A DNA stretch of 64,000 bases from Rosistilla oblonga (GTDB lineage: Bacteria > Planctomycetota > Planctomycetia > Pirellulales > Pirellulaceae), in the NCBI RefSeq assembly GCF_007751715.1, contig NZ_CP036292.1, forward strand, positions 1,798,001 through 1,862,000, given 5' to 3'. The position numbers and the translations under genes are program-made. The notes under the pieces were generated by a model that did not search any database, had not been told where the DNA came from, and saw nothing but the letters and a program-made list of their open reading frames with translations. This document shows, piece after piece, positions 35,901 to 44,787 of the stretch (positions are counted from its first letter, which is position 1; the number at the start of each line of letters is the position of its first letter).

Positions 35901-37038
35901 TCTTCTTGCCTTCTTCGATGAATCGTCGCAAATCGGCTGAATTTTGGGCCGCACCAACGACGGCCGATTCCTGGGCGAACTGACGAATGTTCGCTCGGAT
36001 CTGTTTGTCCAGGTTGACTCGATCGGTTACGACCAAAATTGAATCGAAGACCGATTCACCATCCTTCTTCAGGCCGATCAATTGATGAGCCAACCAAGTG
36101 ATCGAATTACTCTTTCCGCTGCCGGCGGAATGTTGAATTAAGTATCGCTTGCCCGGACCGATTTGCTGCGCATCGTCAAGCAGACCACGAACACACTTCA
36201 GTTGATGGTATCGCGGGAAAATCTGTTTCCGCTTGGTCTTTCCAGCTTCGTCTTTTTCCTCGATCACTTGCGCGTAATTCTCGATGATCTCCGCGAGAAT
36301 AGGCTTCGACAGGATTTCTTTCCATAGATAATCCGTCCGCAATCCATTGGGGTTTGCCGGATTGCCCGCACCATCCTTGAATCCTTGATTGAACGGCAAG
36401 AACCAACTATCGACACCCTTCAGATGCGTGCACATCCATGCCTGAGAATCGTCAACCGCAAAATGAACCATACAACGGGGGAATTGAAATAGCAGTTCGC
36501 GCGGATCGCGATCCGTCTTGAACTGATTGATTGCATCGTCGTAGGTCTGTTTGGTGATTTGGTTTTTCAGCTCAAACGTCGCTAAGGGTAAGCCATTGAT
36601 AAAGATAACGAAATCGAGCGATCGAGCCGTGGCGTTGCGGCTATATTTTAGCTGTCGTGTGACGCTAAATATGTTTTTCGCATGCAGAGTAGCAGCACGC
36701 TCGTTGCCAGGTGTCGGAGTGCCGTAAAATAAATCAAGCGCTCCGGTGCTCACGCCGTGCTCGATTCCATTTCGCAACACGTCGACAACACCGCGGCGGC
36801 CAACCTCCCCTTGCAAGCGGTGCAGAAACTTCCGACGTGCAGCCCCCTCGGCATCGATGTTCAGCGTTGCATACGCTTGGGGCTGCGACGATTTTAAAAA
36901 CGCCAACAGCTTCGGCACATCAATCGCGTGCTCTCGATCGTAGTCCTGCGGCGTCCCGGCGAGGTATTCGGAATCGTTGACCAATGAATCGCAAATCAGC
37001 TGTTCCAAACTTGCTTCGTTAAAACGGGAGTGGGCCAT
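32953..37038 (-). CDS. hsdR: Type I restriction enzyme R subunit
   Basis: The restriction and translocation subunit of the type I system, which cleaves DNA after ATP-driven translocation. The N-terminal PD-(D/E)xK nuclease is visible as D142...E156-L-K158 (LATFELKNQ). Walker A is SAGSGKS near 304-310 and the DEAH box IIDEAH near 407-412, followed by helicase motifs such as VVTDRVNLDKQI, FTATPKPKT and QTLSRLNRAHP. At 1,361 residues it is longer than the usual 1,000-1,100, with the extra length at the C-terminus. The frame runs up to 37131, but MAHSRFNEASLEQ at 37038 is the typical start. It lies about 7.7 kb from hsdS, behind the orphan gene at 37202-37945, probably sharing promoter B. Confidence 0.95.
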   Translation of the reverse strand: MAHSRFNEASLEQLICDSLVNDSEYLAGTPQDYDREHAIDVPKLLAFLKSSQPQAYATLNIDAEGAARRKFLHRLQGEVGRRGVVDVLRNGIEHGVSTGALDLFYGTPTPGNERAATLHAKNIFSVTRQLKYSRNATARSLDFVIFINGLPLATFELKNQITKQTYDDAINQFKTDRDPRELLFQFPRCMVHFAVDDSQAWMCTHLKGVDSWFLPFNQGFKDGAGNPANPNGLRTDYLWKEILSKPILAEIIENYAQVIEEKDEAGKTKRKQIFPRYHQLKCVRGLLDDAQQIGPGKRYLIQHSAGSGKSNSITWLAHQLIGLKKDGESVFDSILVVTDRVNLDKQIRANIRQFAQESAVVGAAQNSADLRRFIEEGKKIITTTVQKFPFILDAIGDGHRASTFALIIDEAHSSQGGKAAASANVALSGKSKSADVGASDLVAEKSFGVGNVIGRRDADTEYAVAGSEDEDAEEPTTEDKINEIIAKRKMLSNASYFAFTATPKPKTLELFGVPVPEGDKQKFRPFDKYTMKQAIEEGFILDVLKNYTTANSYYRLVKSVEDDPEFDVSKAKKKLRKYVESHEHAIRRKAHEMIDHFHSQVLAKKKVGGQARAMVVASSVDRAMQYKVAFDAYLKERKSPYRAIVAFSGDREFQGEKGVTESKMNGFASSKIEKMLRTDPYRFLIVADKFQTGFDEPLLHTMYVDKPLSGIRAVQTLSRLNRAHPHKYDTFVLDFLNDLETIRESFAKYYRTTVLSDSTDPNKLHDLKSVLDAHQVYAWSEVQAFVDDYLAGADRSELDPLLDVCVDRYLSDLDEDKQVDFKSRAKAFVRTYGFLATILPSVPPNWERLSTFLNFLTPKLPAPQEEDLSKGILQTIDMDSYRVEVGAQMQILLPDEDAEVDPANDTGGGAKPPVELDRLSSIIRTFNDQFGNIDWDDKDRIEELITEEIPRRVAEDPAYNNACQNSDKKTARIEHDRAYRRVMNSMIQDQTKLYKHYNDEEGFRQFAHDTSFDQSYEGKRDRLGPVYDLLLSHFQKTTGVNVSSRWNQHAGDFQRSVHNLKSLVSWIKSARILCVDEQSLVPSSFGNIDVAMAVRVIDDRLAGRRGSRYRIERILCKGAGVQSLEKIDDESSNRVQTWMVKEIHHALRESAATRGRLSLDQWKCSLTTNDWQHDLGVQLADAVQRFRESHDRLVGGGDGPSVFRESSRTEMAKSIGAIQTPTESTQTDSDAIWQELFAFAERVIKLTSESLTIQDGGTAHDALVEFKRQLGKSSSAALDLLFQLRCRGDHADDVAKRGEWEQIQHAIAKQLGREKPKFNSDSELLYRPDDLQLTATEANEIRVKLLDSLSDGLETIVNLVP

Positions 37039-37201
37039 TTGCGCTGTTTGACTCCGAACGTTGACAGGGAGTTTTATGTGGGGTTCTTTTGAGAATGCAA
37101 CGATTCTAGCTAATTCGGATATCTGTCGCACCCACCTTGAGGCTTGCGATTCCCGAGAGTGTTTGGCGGCAGATCAGTTGCTCAATTCCTGCAGGGCCCC
37201 G

Positions 37202-37945
37202 CTAGCTCAAACCGCAGGCTTTCGAACACAGCACGTCCTCTCGAATCACGAGAAAACCGTTCGCCTCCAGAGATTGTGTCAGGTCGTTTTCGCTCTTGGC
37301 GTCAAATTCGAGCAACCGATTGCCGGTGCTTGTCACATGCTCGACTCCCAATGCGATCACCGGTTCCGGCAGCCAACTAAAGCAATTGCTTTGTGGGCAC
37401 ACAGGCCAGTCACCGTCGGCGTAGCCAGGGATCAACAGTGGATCGAAGGGCTCTTCGTCAGCGGGCGCACCAAGCTCAATACTCAAGAACCGGTCTCGAA
37501 TGAAATGCCAGTTGCGGTTTCCGCATGCGTATCGAAAATCTTGCCACGTGTTTGCTGCTTCGATGGCGTGATACAGAGTCTGCAAGGCCAGCGCTTCGCC
37601 AAATCGAATGGCAACCAGACAGCGGCCGTTGTCGCAGCTATCGACTTTTCCGATAAGAACTGTATCTTCCTCGGAACCCTCGCCACGATCCGCGTACAGG
37701 TTAATGGAGGGATCCTGGATGATGCATCTGCCATCCAAGCGAACCGGCTCACGAAACGAAATACCAGCTGCAGTGATGAATGAACTGCAATCCAAATCAC
37801 GCCGCAGTAGTTCAGCTCGCAAAGCAATGTCGTGGTGCGCACGTGCCGTCACCCACCCCTGATTCCCCACTTGGCTGTTCACTGCAAAAACCAGCTCTTC
37901 GATTGTGGCAGTTGCAAATCGTTCGACAAATTTTTTGAAAGTCAT
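37202..37945 (-). CDS. Unknown protein upstream of hsdR
   Basis: A 247-residue protein with no family I recognise. It has no signal peptide or membrane segment and is acidic, with several Cys (CNGNR-type and CPQSNC stretches) and a Trp-rich middle. The frame is open to ATG 37981, but ATG 37945 (MTFKKFVERF) is preceded by GAGG/GGGAAG and lies 50 nt from the -10 of promoter B, the same distance as in other units, so I use it. It sits between the SIR2/AAA/CBS-HEPN cassette and hsdR and shares orientation with both. It may be an accessory or control protein of the restriction system; that is only inference from position. Confidence 0.6.
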   Translation of the reverse strand: MTFKKFVERFATATIEELVFAVNSQVGNQGWVTARAHHDIALRAELLRRDLDCSSFITAAGISFREPVRLDGRCIIQDPSINLYADRGEGSEEDTVLIGKVDSCDNGRCLVAIRFGEALALQTLYHAIEAANTWQDFRYACGNRNWHFIRDRFLSIELGAPADEEPFDPLLIPGYADGDWPVCPQSNCFSWLPEPVIALGVEHVTSTGNRLLEFDAKSENDLTQSLEANGFLVIREDVLCSKACGLS

Positions 37946-37994
37946 CGCTTCCCGGACCTCAGTTGAATGGCAAAGTGTCATTGTTCAAGATCGT

Positions 37995-38022
37995 GTAACG
38001 GAAACCCTAAAAAACTGTCCGG
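37995..38022 (-). promoter_or_regulatory. ECF-sigma-type promoter B (CCGGAC-N16-CGTTAC)
   Basis: CCGGAC and CGTTAC with a 16-bp spacer, upstream of the unknown gene that precedes hsdR. Confidence 0.75.
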
Positions 38023-38040
38023 GATATTGTCAGTAAAAGT

Positions 38041-39216
38041 TTACTTGCATCGAGGCGAACAAGTACGGATCGCATTCTGGATATCGATGACTAGCTTCTG
38101 CTCCCGATCAAGCCGAAAGATTGCTCTTTGTCCGAAGGTTGATGCCAGGTCGACAACCGATTGCTGATCCATACCGGCAACCAAAAAACTTTCTTCTTTC
38201 CATGATTCGCAACGTGATTGTCCGACGACCTTGCGAATTTGCTCGGTCCGCATCTTCAGACTTTCCAAAAGCATGGCATTACGCAGCCGATTCGTTGCGT
38301 CGTCTAAACTTTGCTCAAACGGATTCCAAGCAGTAATTACAAAGCATGGTTCGGGAAACGGCAAACCGGTCGCATCAGGGCCAGCCACCATCGTTTTCGA
38401 TGTTTGATCCAATATCACTGAATCACTGAACGCCAGCCAAACTTGGTTTCGGTTCTCAACCAACTCGATAGCGCGCATCATCAAATCCTGCACCGCAATG
38501 AATCTGGTCAACGAGATCGGCTGTTGCGGATCATCGTGATTCAGTCGCCGCGAATGGGCGATATGGTTACGAAACCGGACGGCCCACGAGCCAACCTTGC
38601 GAAATTCACGTTTGGAATAGCCGAGTTCCTCGAGCAGTTTGGGGATCCTGAAGACCCGATTCACGACCTGGGAAAGCTGGTGAAGAGTGACATGCGAGTC
38701 ACCTGATACTTCGCTAGCTACGTTCGCACCGTCAGCTGCTTGTGGCTCATCACTGATCGGATGATTGGTATAGGTTCCGACCAATCGCCGCAGCACTCGC
38801 TCCAGCGCGATTAGATGCGCAAACGCAAACGCACTGGCTGCTGGTTTCGCCAAATCTTCTCGGGTCACGACCCCGATACACTGGTTGCTTCGGGTTAGCA
38901 CTAGCCAGGTTGTGGTGGCAAGCCTTAAAAAAGCATCATTGAGCGAGAGGGTATCCGGGAAGCAATGCTCGTCAGGCAGTGGCTCCATGAAGTCCGCAAG
39001 GATCGATTTCTCGGAAGCGGTCGCCAGATGTTCGCGAAAAACTATGGACGGAGCCATGATTCCTTTTACAAACGCCACATCGAAGTCGTTCGCTTTCATC
39101 CAGTAGAATTGTTCGAGAGCCGAATCAGCCGGGTCAGCATAGTGGACACCGCGACTCGCAATGTCGATCGCGAGTAACCAGTGCTCAGGAGATCGACCGT
39201 AGTCGTATACTGTCAT
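38041..39216 (-). CDS. CBS-HEPN-DUF3293 fusion protein
   Basis: A 391-residue protein in three parts. Residues about 50-125 form a CBS-like pair (IMAPSIVFREHLATAS, then WLVLTRSNQCIGVVTREDL). Residues about 130-255 are helical with R216-N-H-I-A-H221, the HEPN R-x4-H signature. Residues about 290-385 match DUF3293 (VITAWNPFEQ, N-x-L, WKEESFLVAGMDQQSVVDLASTFGQRAIFRL). DUF3293 has no known function. A strong GGAGAAG lies upstream of the ATG. It is the last gene behind the SIR2/AAA set and the decayed PLD gene. Together with the protein at 30737-31594 it suggests a local family of nucleotide-sensing RNases. Confidence 0.7.
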   Translation of the reverse strand: MTVYDYGRSPEHWLLAIDIASRGVHYADPADSALEQFYWMKANDFDVAFVKGIMAPSIVFREHLATASEKSILADFMEPLPDEHCFPDTLSLNDAFLRLATTTWLVLTRSNQCIGVVTREDLAKPAASAFAFAHLIALERVLRRLVGTYTNHPISDEPQAADGANVASEVSGDSHVTLHQLSQVVNRVFRIPKLLEELGYSKREFRKVGSWAVRFRNHIAHSRRLNHDDPQQPISLTRFIAVQDLMMRAIELVENRNQVWLAFSDSVILDQTSKTMVAGPDATGLPFPEPCFVITAWNPFEQSLDDATNRLRNAMLLESLKMRTEQIRKVVGQSRCESWKEESFLVAGMDQQSVVDLASTFGQRAIFRLDREQKLVIDIQNAIRTCSPRCK

Positions 39217-39300
39217 GGATCACTCTTCTCCTTGTGCTGGCACAGCGAATTCAGTTTGATCGTGCGCTCTCGATCGTAGTCTGTCGCAATCTCAATCGCG

Positions 39301-39676
39301 TCAAGTCCAGGGCAGTTGGATTAGTTCCAAATTATTGCTGAACCCGGACTGAGTCAGGTTCCCGCTGCCCACCAACAACACCAGGTTTTGCTCGCCGACC
39401 ATCAATCATACCTTCAGCTGAAAGCTACCCCGGCACGGCACCGTGACCGCCATGTACTCCCGAGTCGCCCCCGCGCAATGCAAACGCTTCCGCCGTCGCC
39501 CGCTTAAAGCCGTGTTTATCGCAAAGCAGCACGCACCGTTGCAACTTTCGCCGATCAATCAGTGGAAAGACCACCGATTCAAAGAATGTAAAGCTGACCG
39601 TGTAGGTGGTCCCCAAGACGTAAAGCGGAGCAAACGATTCGAAAAAATTGGAAAGCTTGGCTTTGGAAATAGACAC
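39301..39676 (-). pseudogene. Decayed phospholipase-D-like gene
   Basis: The first 70 residues (MSISKAKLSNFFESFAPLY, then a VLGTTYTVSFTFFE stretch) read like the start of a PLD-like defence protein. The frame then breaks at a 5-base homopolymer (C run 39468-39472, G run on the coding strand). In the shifted frame the family text continues (REYMAV...LLVGSGNLTQSGF) but with an internal TGA at 39406-39408, where a Trp codon is expected, and the H-P-K motif is reduced to Q-L-K. It ends at TGA 39301, far short of a full protein. The start lies 12 nt after the AAA gene's stop, so it was probably the third gene of that operon. Confidence 0.75.
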
Positions 39677-39688
39677 CTATGCCACGCC

Positions 39689-41212
39689 TCACACGTCCTT
39701 AGGAAATTGAGCACGGACCAGACTTTTCGCATGGTTTAGCATTAGTTCTCGCGGGTTTTCGTCGCGAGCGACAACCTTCAACCGTTCCTGCATTTTCCCT
39801 AATAGCTTCATGGATGTGGCGATTGGGTCCAAATCGCTACGCCCCAGTTCGCCGAGCGCTTCGCCGACAATAGAATCGAGTTCATGCTTCGGCCAGGCTT
39901 TTTCAACCCGATCTTTCCATTGGCGAATTATCGCAGTCTTGTATTCGTCTTCGTTCAGAAGTCTCAGGAAATTTCGAATGTCATGAAAGGCATCGGTCAG
40001 CTGACCGATCAACGTCGCAACACAAACCTCGTAATCGTGGCTTTGCGGCGTCAAACGCCCGACTGTTTTGTCAAACCATTGGCCTGCGATGTCAATTGTT
40101 GCTTGATCGGACTTCGAGGCGTACTGTAGCGAATGTTGCAGATAGGTTCTTAAGCGGCCGCTCACAGTTTTGATCTCCGATACTTGATCAGCCTGAACTT
40201 GCAGCCCTCCAGCGAGCTTTTCAAAGCTGAGAACATTCGGCCCGCCGCACTCAACCAGCATCATGTACGACCATGAAACTAAGCGGAAGAAGTCAAATTC
40301 AGAGCAACCTGAGCCGAGCGGACGTTGAGTAAATGTCTCAGCCCGTTGAGCAAAAAAGGGCGCTCCTATAAAGCTGGTTGTCAATTGATCAATCTGTTCG
40401 CGGATGCGAACGAGATCATTCCATCTTTGAATCAGTTCGTCGTGGGGGAGCGCCTTTATCCGGCTGACATTTCGCGGAGCGATGCAACTACGAACAAATT
40501 CAACTTCGAGTTCCCGGCCAGAATTCATCTCGCGAAAAATCCGACGCATTACGCTGTCAATTTCACCAATATCTCCTGGCCATGCGTGGTCGAGCAGAAG
40601 TTTGACTGACTCGATATTGAGCGAGTCCAATCCTCCGCGGCAAGAACGGGCAGCTAAGTGCAATTCGTAAACCAAGTCACCTATTCGTTGCGTCAATGTC
40701 GGATAGCGGAAACCGGTCGTGAAATCGGAGAAAATGCTACGAGTCTCCTCGAATGCAGCACAATCCTGTCCAATCAAGAGAATCTGCTTCTGAGCGAAGG
40801 GCAGCCAAGCTCTCAGGTAACGAGTAAGCCGCCGCTGTCCAGCATCGTCGAGATGATGAATGTTCTTGACGACGATCTTCATCTCATCGTGTTCGCAAAC
40901 GCTCCGATCAATTCCTTTTCCGAACAAGGAGTTGTGGTTGTGCTCGCCGCAACCGTCTTGAAGCACGATTGGGTTAATTGAAGGGAATTCCAATGCATTG
41001 ATCACAGCCTCGTCGATTCGCCGAGAGTTGCCATAGCGAACAAATAACAGGATCTTGGCTGGATTCGCTGACTGTTCCGCAACCTGCGCCGCCTTCAATT
41101 CGTCAACGAATTGCCGGATCTCATCAGACTGTCCGGCAAACGCTCGAAGATGAAGCCACTGAGACTCATCAGCAAGACGTTCCAGCAGCTCGTCAAAATC
41201 TGATTGATTCAT
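39689..41212 (-). CDS. Degenerate AAA (bEBP-like) protein paired with the SIR2/STAND gene
   Basis: A 507-residue protein. Its first half follows the layout of a sigma-54-activator AAA domain: ILLFVRYGNSRR where the P-loop should be, VVKNIHHLDDAGQRRLTRYL in the Walker B region, LTQRIGDLVYELHLA, and HAWPGDIGEIDSVMRRIF, which matches the WPGN(V/I)REL lid motif. The Gly-rich P-loop and Lys are missing, so ATP hydrolysis is doubtful. The second half is helical and unknown. It begins 4 nt after the SIR2/STAND gene, so the two are tightly coupled. A regulatory or adaptor role for the neighbour is the best guess. Confidence 0.6.
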   Translation of the reverse strand: MNQSDFDELLERLADESQWLHLRAFAGQSDEIRQFVDELKAAQVAEQSANPAKILLFVRYGNSRRIDEAVINALEFPSINPIVLQDGCGEHNHNSLFGKGIDRSVCEHDEMKIVVKNIHHLDDAGQRRLTRYLRAWLPFAQKQILLIGQDCAAFEETRSIFSDFTTGFRYPTLTQRIGDLVYELHLAARSCRGGLDSLNIESVKLLLDHAWPGDIGEIDSVMRRIFREMNSGRELEVEFVRSCIAPRNVSRIKALPHDELIQRWNDLVRIREQIDQLTTSFIGAPFFAQRAETFTQRPLGSGCSEFDFFRLVSWSYMMLVECGGPNVLSFEKLAGGLQVQADQVSEIKTVSGRLRTYLQHSLQYASKSDQATIDIAGQWFDKTVGRLTPQSHDYEVCVATLIGQLTDAFHDIRNFLRLLNEDEYKTAIIRQWKDRVEKAWPKHELDSIVGEALGELGRSDLDPIATSMKLLGKMQERLKVVARDENPRELMLNHAKSLVRAQFPKDV

Positions 41213-41216
41213 GGGC

Positions 41217-44200
41217 TCACGCCTTTCGAGCCGCCGTCACTAACCGAATTGGATCAGCAATCGTTCCCCGGAAATTGAATGCAATGCAAAAATCTTCTAG
41301 CGGTCGATTGCTTAGCATGGTTTGAGATTGAAACTCCGTCGGTCGGAAAATAATTTCTCGACGCAACGCAGGAACGTAAACCCATCCCTTATCCGTGTCT
41401 TCCGAGACGCGACGAATGGTTCCTTGGCATGGAATCGGCTCACCTCGCTCGTTACCCCAAACGCAGAGACGCACGACTCGGTAACGACCGGCCATCGTTG
41501 ACCGATCCAAAATCCGAAACTGGTCTTCACTTTCCCGATACTGGCCCGTTTGAAAAAGGGCCCAAGCGTAAAAGAACCTAGCTTTCAAACTCTCCTCGTC
41601 AGCAAACGTGATGCGACGATTTAGCCAATAGGCAAAGTGCTCCCATTGAGACTTGCTAAGTGGAACAGAACGTCGCTCGGACTCGTAGAGGTCAAGTTTT
41701 CCGAAACGTTGCCACCAGGCATTTGTATAAAGCCTGGCCAGTCGCAAATCGAGTTTTTCCTCAGCGGCTTCAATTCGCTCAAGCCCGCGCTCGATGTCAC
41801 CATCGGAACGCCAATTCCGTTGACTATCAAAAATTAAATTGCGTGCCAGCATATACTCACCAGCGGTTGACCCAAGTTTCGCAAGCTCTTCCAGTGCCTC
41901 TTCCTTGATTGATGGATCACCAAGGATATGCGAAAGTTCGATCCTGCGTTTGTTGTACTGCTCTTTGGATGATCGCCAAGATTCGTGGTCAAGGACATCA
42001 CACAAATCTGAAATCAGTTCAACTCGTTTGCCGCTACTCTGCCTGCCAACCAATCTTCCTCCATCCAATTCGTTCTTCGTCGCTTTGAATCGCACGTCCA
42101 GAGAGTAGTAGTTCTCGCTATCGAAGATTGCAGCTTGTGTGCAGTGACGAACCGCCTCATCGAATCCGGACCCGATCGCACCGCGGACTCTCGCTTCAAT
42201 CGGACTATCGGATGCCCGAGTCGCGATCTCTGACAAAATCTGTTGTGCGAGCACGCAGAGGCTTGCATACTCGTTGTGAACTCTCGAAAGGGGACGACGA
42301 TATCGCTTGTCGGATGCCTCGCTATAAGAATCTTCGGCTTGATTCAAAGCCGCCGCTGCCTTCTCGTAGTCTTGAATCAGACCTTTCGCGGCAGAATCAA
42401 GTTTTTCGAGGTCGTCCCACTCGACGTTATTCAGCTTTCGTAGCAACGCCTCGCGACGAAAGTAGCCTTCTTGAAAAGCGAGTCTTGGATTGGCACGTGT
42501 TCCGCTGCTCGCCAATATTTCGGCGATGACATCGGCAAGATCGAGTAAGTCGTTGTCTGTTGAAGTGCGAAGCGTGCTACTTGGGCCAATTGCGTTAAGC
42601 AAGCGAAGCGCAAAGTCCACCTCGAAGTTGTACGTCTGCCAATCTCCGGTGGCGCGGACCGATTTCAAAAGCGTTTTAAGAACATCGAATTGCTCCGCCG
42701 GTCGAAATTGGGTTCGGACTACGGTCTGAGCCTCCAATTGCTGCCGGGCGCCCAACGCGTGATTTCCATACTCGTCTTCCGTCCAACGGTAGACCGGAGT
42801 CTCGTTCAACGCCTGCCTAAGCACATCAAATCCCTCTTTGCCAAGGCATCGAAGGACGAGATCGACCGGAACATCCTGCCCGAAAAAGCTTGGAATTAGA
42901 ATCAAACCGTTGAGCTTCTGTACTTGCTCAGCGGCCACACCGGTAGCCGTGCGGAATTCGAGTTCTTCGGTTGCGTCGGTTTGTTCATTTTGGACACCTG
43001 CTTCGGCGAGGATAGATCCCAGCGTGCCCGTGGCAACCGGAACAGCAATCGACTGAGCTTGTAGTGATGCTTCCAGGCTGGAGTTATAAGTTTCCACCTC
43101 CGCCAGTAGGCCCAGCCGCAACCGACCACGAGATTCGGGGAGCAGTCTCCAAAGCCAAGCCCAGAAATTTGGATTCTCCAGATCGCCCGCAGAGATGTCT
43201 TCCACGATGCTACTGTCGAAACTCTTCAAATGCTCACGAAAGCGTTTCGCATCTGAGCCGGACATCATGATCGGAAACGGAATGCAGGTCGCGCCGGAAA
43301 ACTCTTCATACGATGACCCGACCACCAGGACCTTCCGCCCACGCGACGCCAGATAGGCTGCCAGCGAAGAATACTGCTCGCCCATTTGGGACGCATCCCA
43401 GACCAGCAATACTGAGGTGCTCTCCAGACGATCAAGCTCGGCAGAAATTCTTTCGACCAATCCCGCGTCGATGTCTGTTTGGTTACGACCGAAATAGAGC
43501 ACAGGCCATCCCCGTGAACGTGCGGAAATTGCCAAATCTGCAAGAGCGACCGACTTTCCAGAACCACTCTGCCCGGTGACGAGCACGGGCTCTTCGTTAA
43601 GCCTTTGTGCCTCCAGAGCCTCAAAAACGGTTTCCTTCAAGTCATCAAACTCTTGACGGCGAAAAGCCAATCCGGTCACGTGCGCCTGCCAGTCGGGGAC
43701 ACCGTGAGAACCGTAGAGGAAATCGCGAAATCGCCGGTACTTTTCATCCGTAGATGCAAAGTTATATTTCGTTTTCGCGTCGGCGTCGGTTAGCAGCGTG
43801 ACACCATTGGTCAATCGCCGCCATTCGGATGCCTTGAACACATGTCTCTTCTGATTGGGGAAAGTGAACTCAACACCCTCGACCCAACTGCGGCTAGTCT
43901 TAATTAACCCATGAATTTGGTCTTTGGGCAGAGAGTCCGCGGCCTGCCCCAACGTCATTGAATGCAAGGTGATCTTGTTCATCCTTTGCAGCAAATTGAT
44001 CTCTCTAACCTTGCCGGTGCGTTCGGTTGCGCCAAACAAGTGTGTCTGTCCCGAGCCCAATTTCGCGATTGCTTCTGCCAATACCTTCGTGTCTAACCAG
44101 TCGGCTTCATCCAATCCGTCGATGAAAAGCGTCCCGCGGGGTGTCACCAGCGTCGGCAGTTGCCGCAGCATCGTCGCAGCCACGCCGTCTCGCTCCAATT

Positions 44201-44669
44201 GCTCCATCTCATCTGTGGGTGGTTGCTCCCGCGACTCGTCACGCGTAACGCATCCAAACAACTTATACAGACTTAGCTTCACCCGGTTGCGCGGATCTGA
44301 AGGAAACGTGGTGTCGTCAAGCACCGGCGTGACCGATCGCCAATCGGCCGCCAAAGCCCGGTCAAGGACATCGTGAATGGACGATGTGAGAACACAATTC
44401 CAAGGCAGCGAAGTCAGCTTCTCCAAGTCATCTGGAACTGCAATGCGGCTACTGATGTCGTGCCAAATCGGCATGAGTGATTTTGCTTCACCGCAGTTCG
44501 CGATTAGATCGTCGTAGCTGTTAGCGGATTCTAAACCAAAGCGAGCTTGGCAGGTGCTCAAAAAGTAGTCCTCGCTGCCGTACTGTCGCAGCAAGTCCTG
44601 CCCCATCAGAAGCACTGCAGGCCCTTCTGACATACCAGCGAAGAGCTTTTCGTAGTCAAAGTCAGTCAT
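41217..44669 (-). CDS. SIR2-like / STAND NTPase with helical repeats
   Basis: A 1,150-residue protein. Residues about 15-145 have the order of a SIR2-like domain (VLLMGQDLL, LTSSIHDVLDRAL, LSLYKLFGC), but the usual catalytic Asn (TTNxD) is Ser and the His of KLHG is Phe138, so NAD hydrolysis may be lost. A STAND-type NTPase follows, with P-loop TGQSGSGKS (365-373) and VLLVWDAS as Walker B. From about 650 to 1,050 it is helical and TPR-like, as expected of a phage-sensing region. SIR2-STAND proteins (Avs5-type) are known anti-phage sensors; this one lies between hsdS and hsdR with a bEBP-like partner. It starts about 120 nt after hsdS; no shared promoter motif is seen there. Confidence 0.65.
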   Translation of the reverse strand: MTDFDYEKLFAGMSEGPAVLLMGQDLLRQYGSEDYFLSTCQARFGLESANSYDDLIANCGEAKSLMPIWHDISSRIAVPDDLEKLTSLPWNCVLTSSIHDVLDRALAADWRSVTPVLDDTTFPSDPRNRVKLSLYKLFGCVTRDESREQPPTDEMEQLERDGVAATMLRQLPTLVTPRGTLFIDGLDEADWLDTKVLAEAIAKLGSGQTHLFGATERTGKVREINLLQRMNKITLHSMTLGQAADSLPKDQIHGLIKTSRSWVEGVEFTFPNQKRHVFKASEWRRLTNGVTLLTDADAKTKYNFASTDEKYRRFRDFLYGSHGVPDWQAHVTGLAFRRQEFDDLKETVFEALEAQRLNEEPVLVTGQSGSGKSVALADLAISARSRGWPVLYFGRNQTDIDAGLVERISAELDRLESTSVLLVWDASQMGEQYSSLAAYLASRGRKVLVVGSSYEEFSGATCIPFPIMMSGSDAKRFREHLKSFDSSIVEDISAGDLENPNFWAWLWRLLPESRGRLRLGLLAEVETYNSSLEASLQAQSIAVPVATGTLGSILAEAGVQNEQTDATEELEFRTATGVAAEQVQKLNGLILIPSFFGQDVPVDLVLRCLGKEGFDVLRQALNETPVYRWTEDEYGNHALGARQQLEAQTVVRTQFRPAEQFDVLKTLLKSVRATGDWQTYNFEVDFALRLLNAIGPSSTLRTSTDNDLLDLADVIAEILASSGTRANPRLAFQEGYFRREALLRKLNNVEWDDLEKLDSAAKGLIQDYEKAAAALNQAEDSYSEASDKRYRRPLSRVHNEYASLCVLAQQILSEIATRASDSPIEARVRGAIGSGFDEAVRHCTQAAIFDSENYYSLDVRFKATKNELDGGRLVGRQSSGKRVELISDLCDVLDHESWRSSKEQYNKRRIELSHILGDPSIKEEALEELAKLGSTAGEYMLARNLIFDSQRNWRSDGDIERGLERIEAAEEKLDLRLARLYTNAWWQRFGKLDLYESERRSVPLSKSQWEHFAYWLNRRITFADEESLKARFFYAWALFQTGQYRESEDQFRILDRSTMAGRYRVVRLCVWGNERGEPIPCQGTIRRVSEDTDKGWVYVPALRREIIFRPTEFQSQTMLSNRPLEDFCIAFNFRGTIADPIRLVTAARKA

Positions 44670-44787
44670 TTGATAAACCTGTAAGGCTACCTATCGAGTA
44701 AGCCGCAGCACGTAGCGTCTAATTTCTACGCTGGCGGTATTTCTATTTTGTACGTGTTGGAGAAGCAAATCGCGTGGTTCCGGTCAC

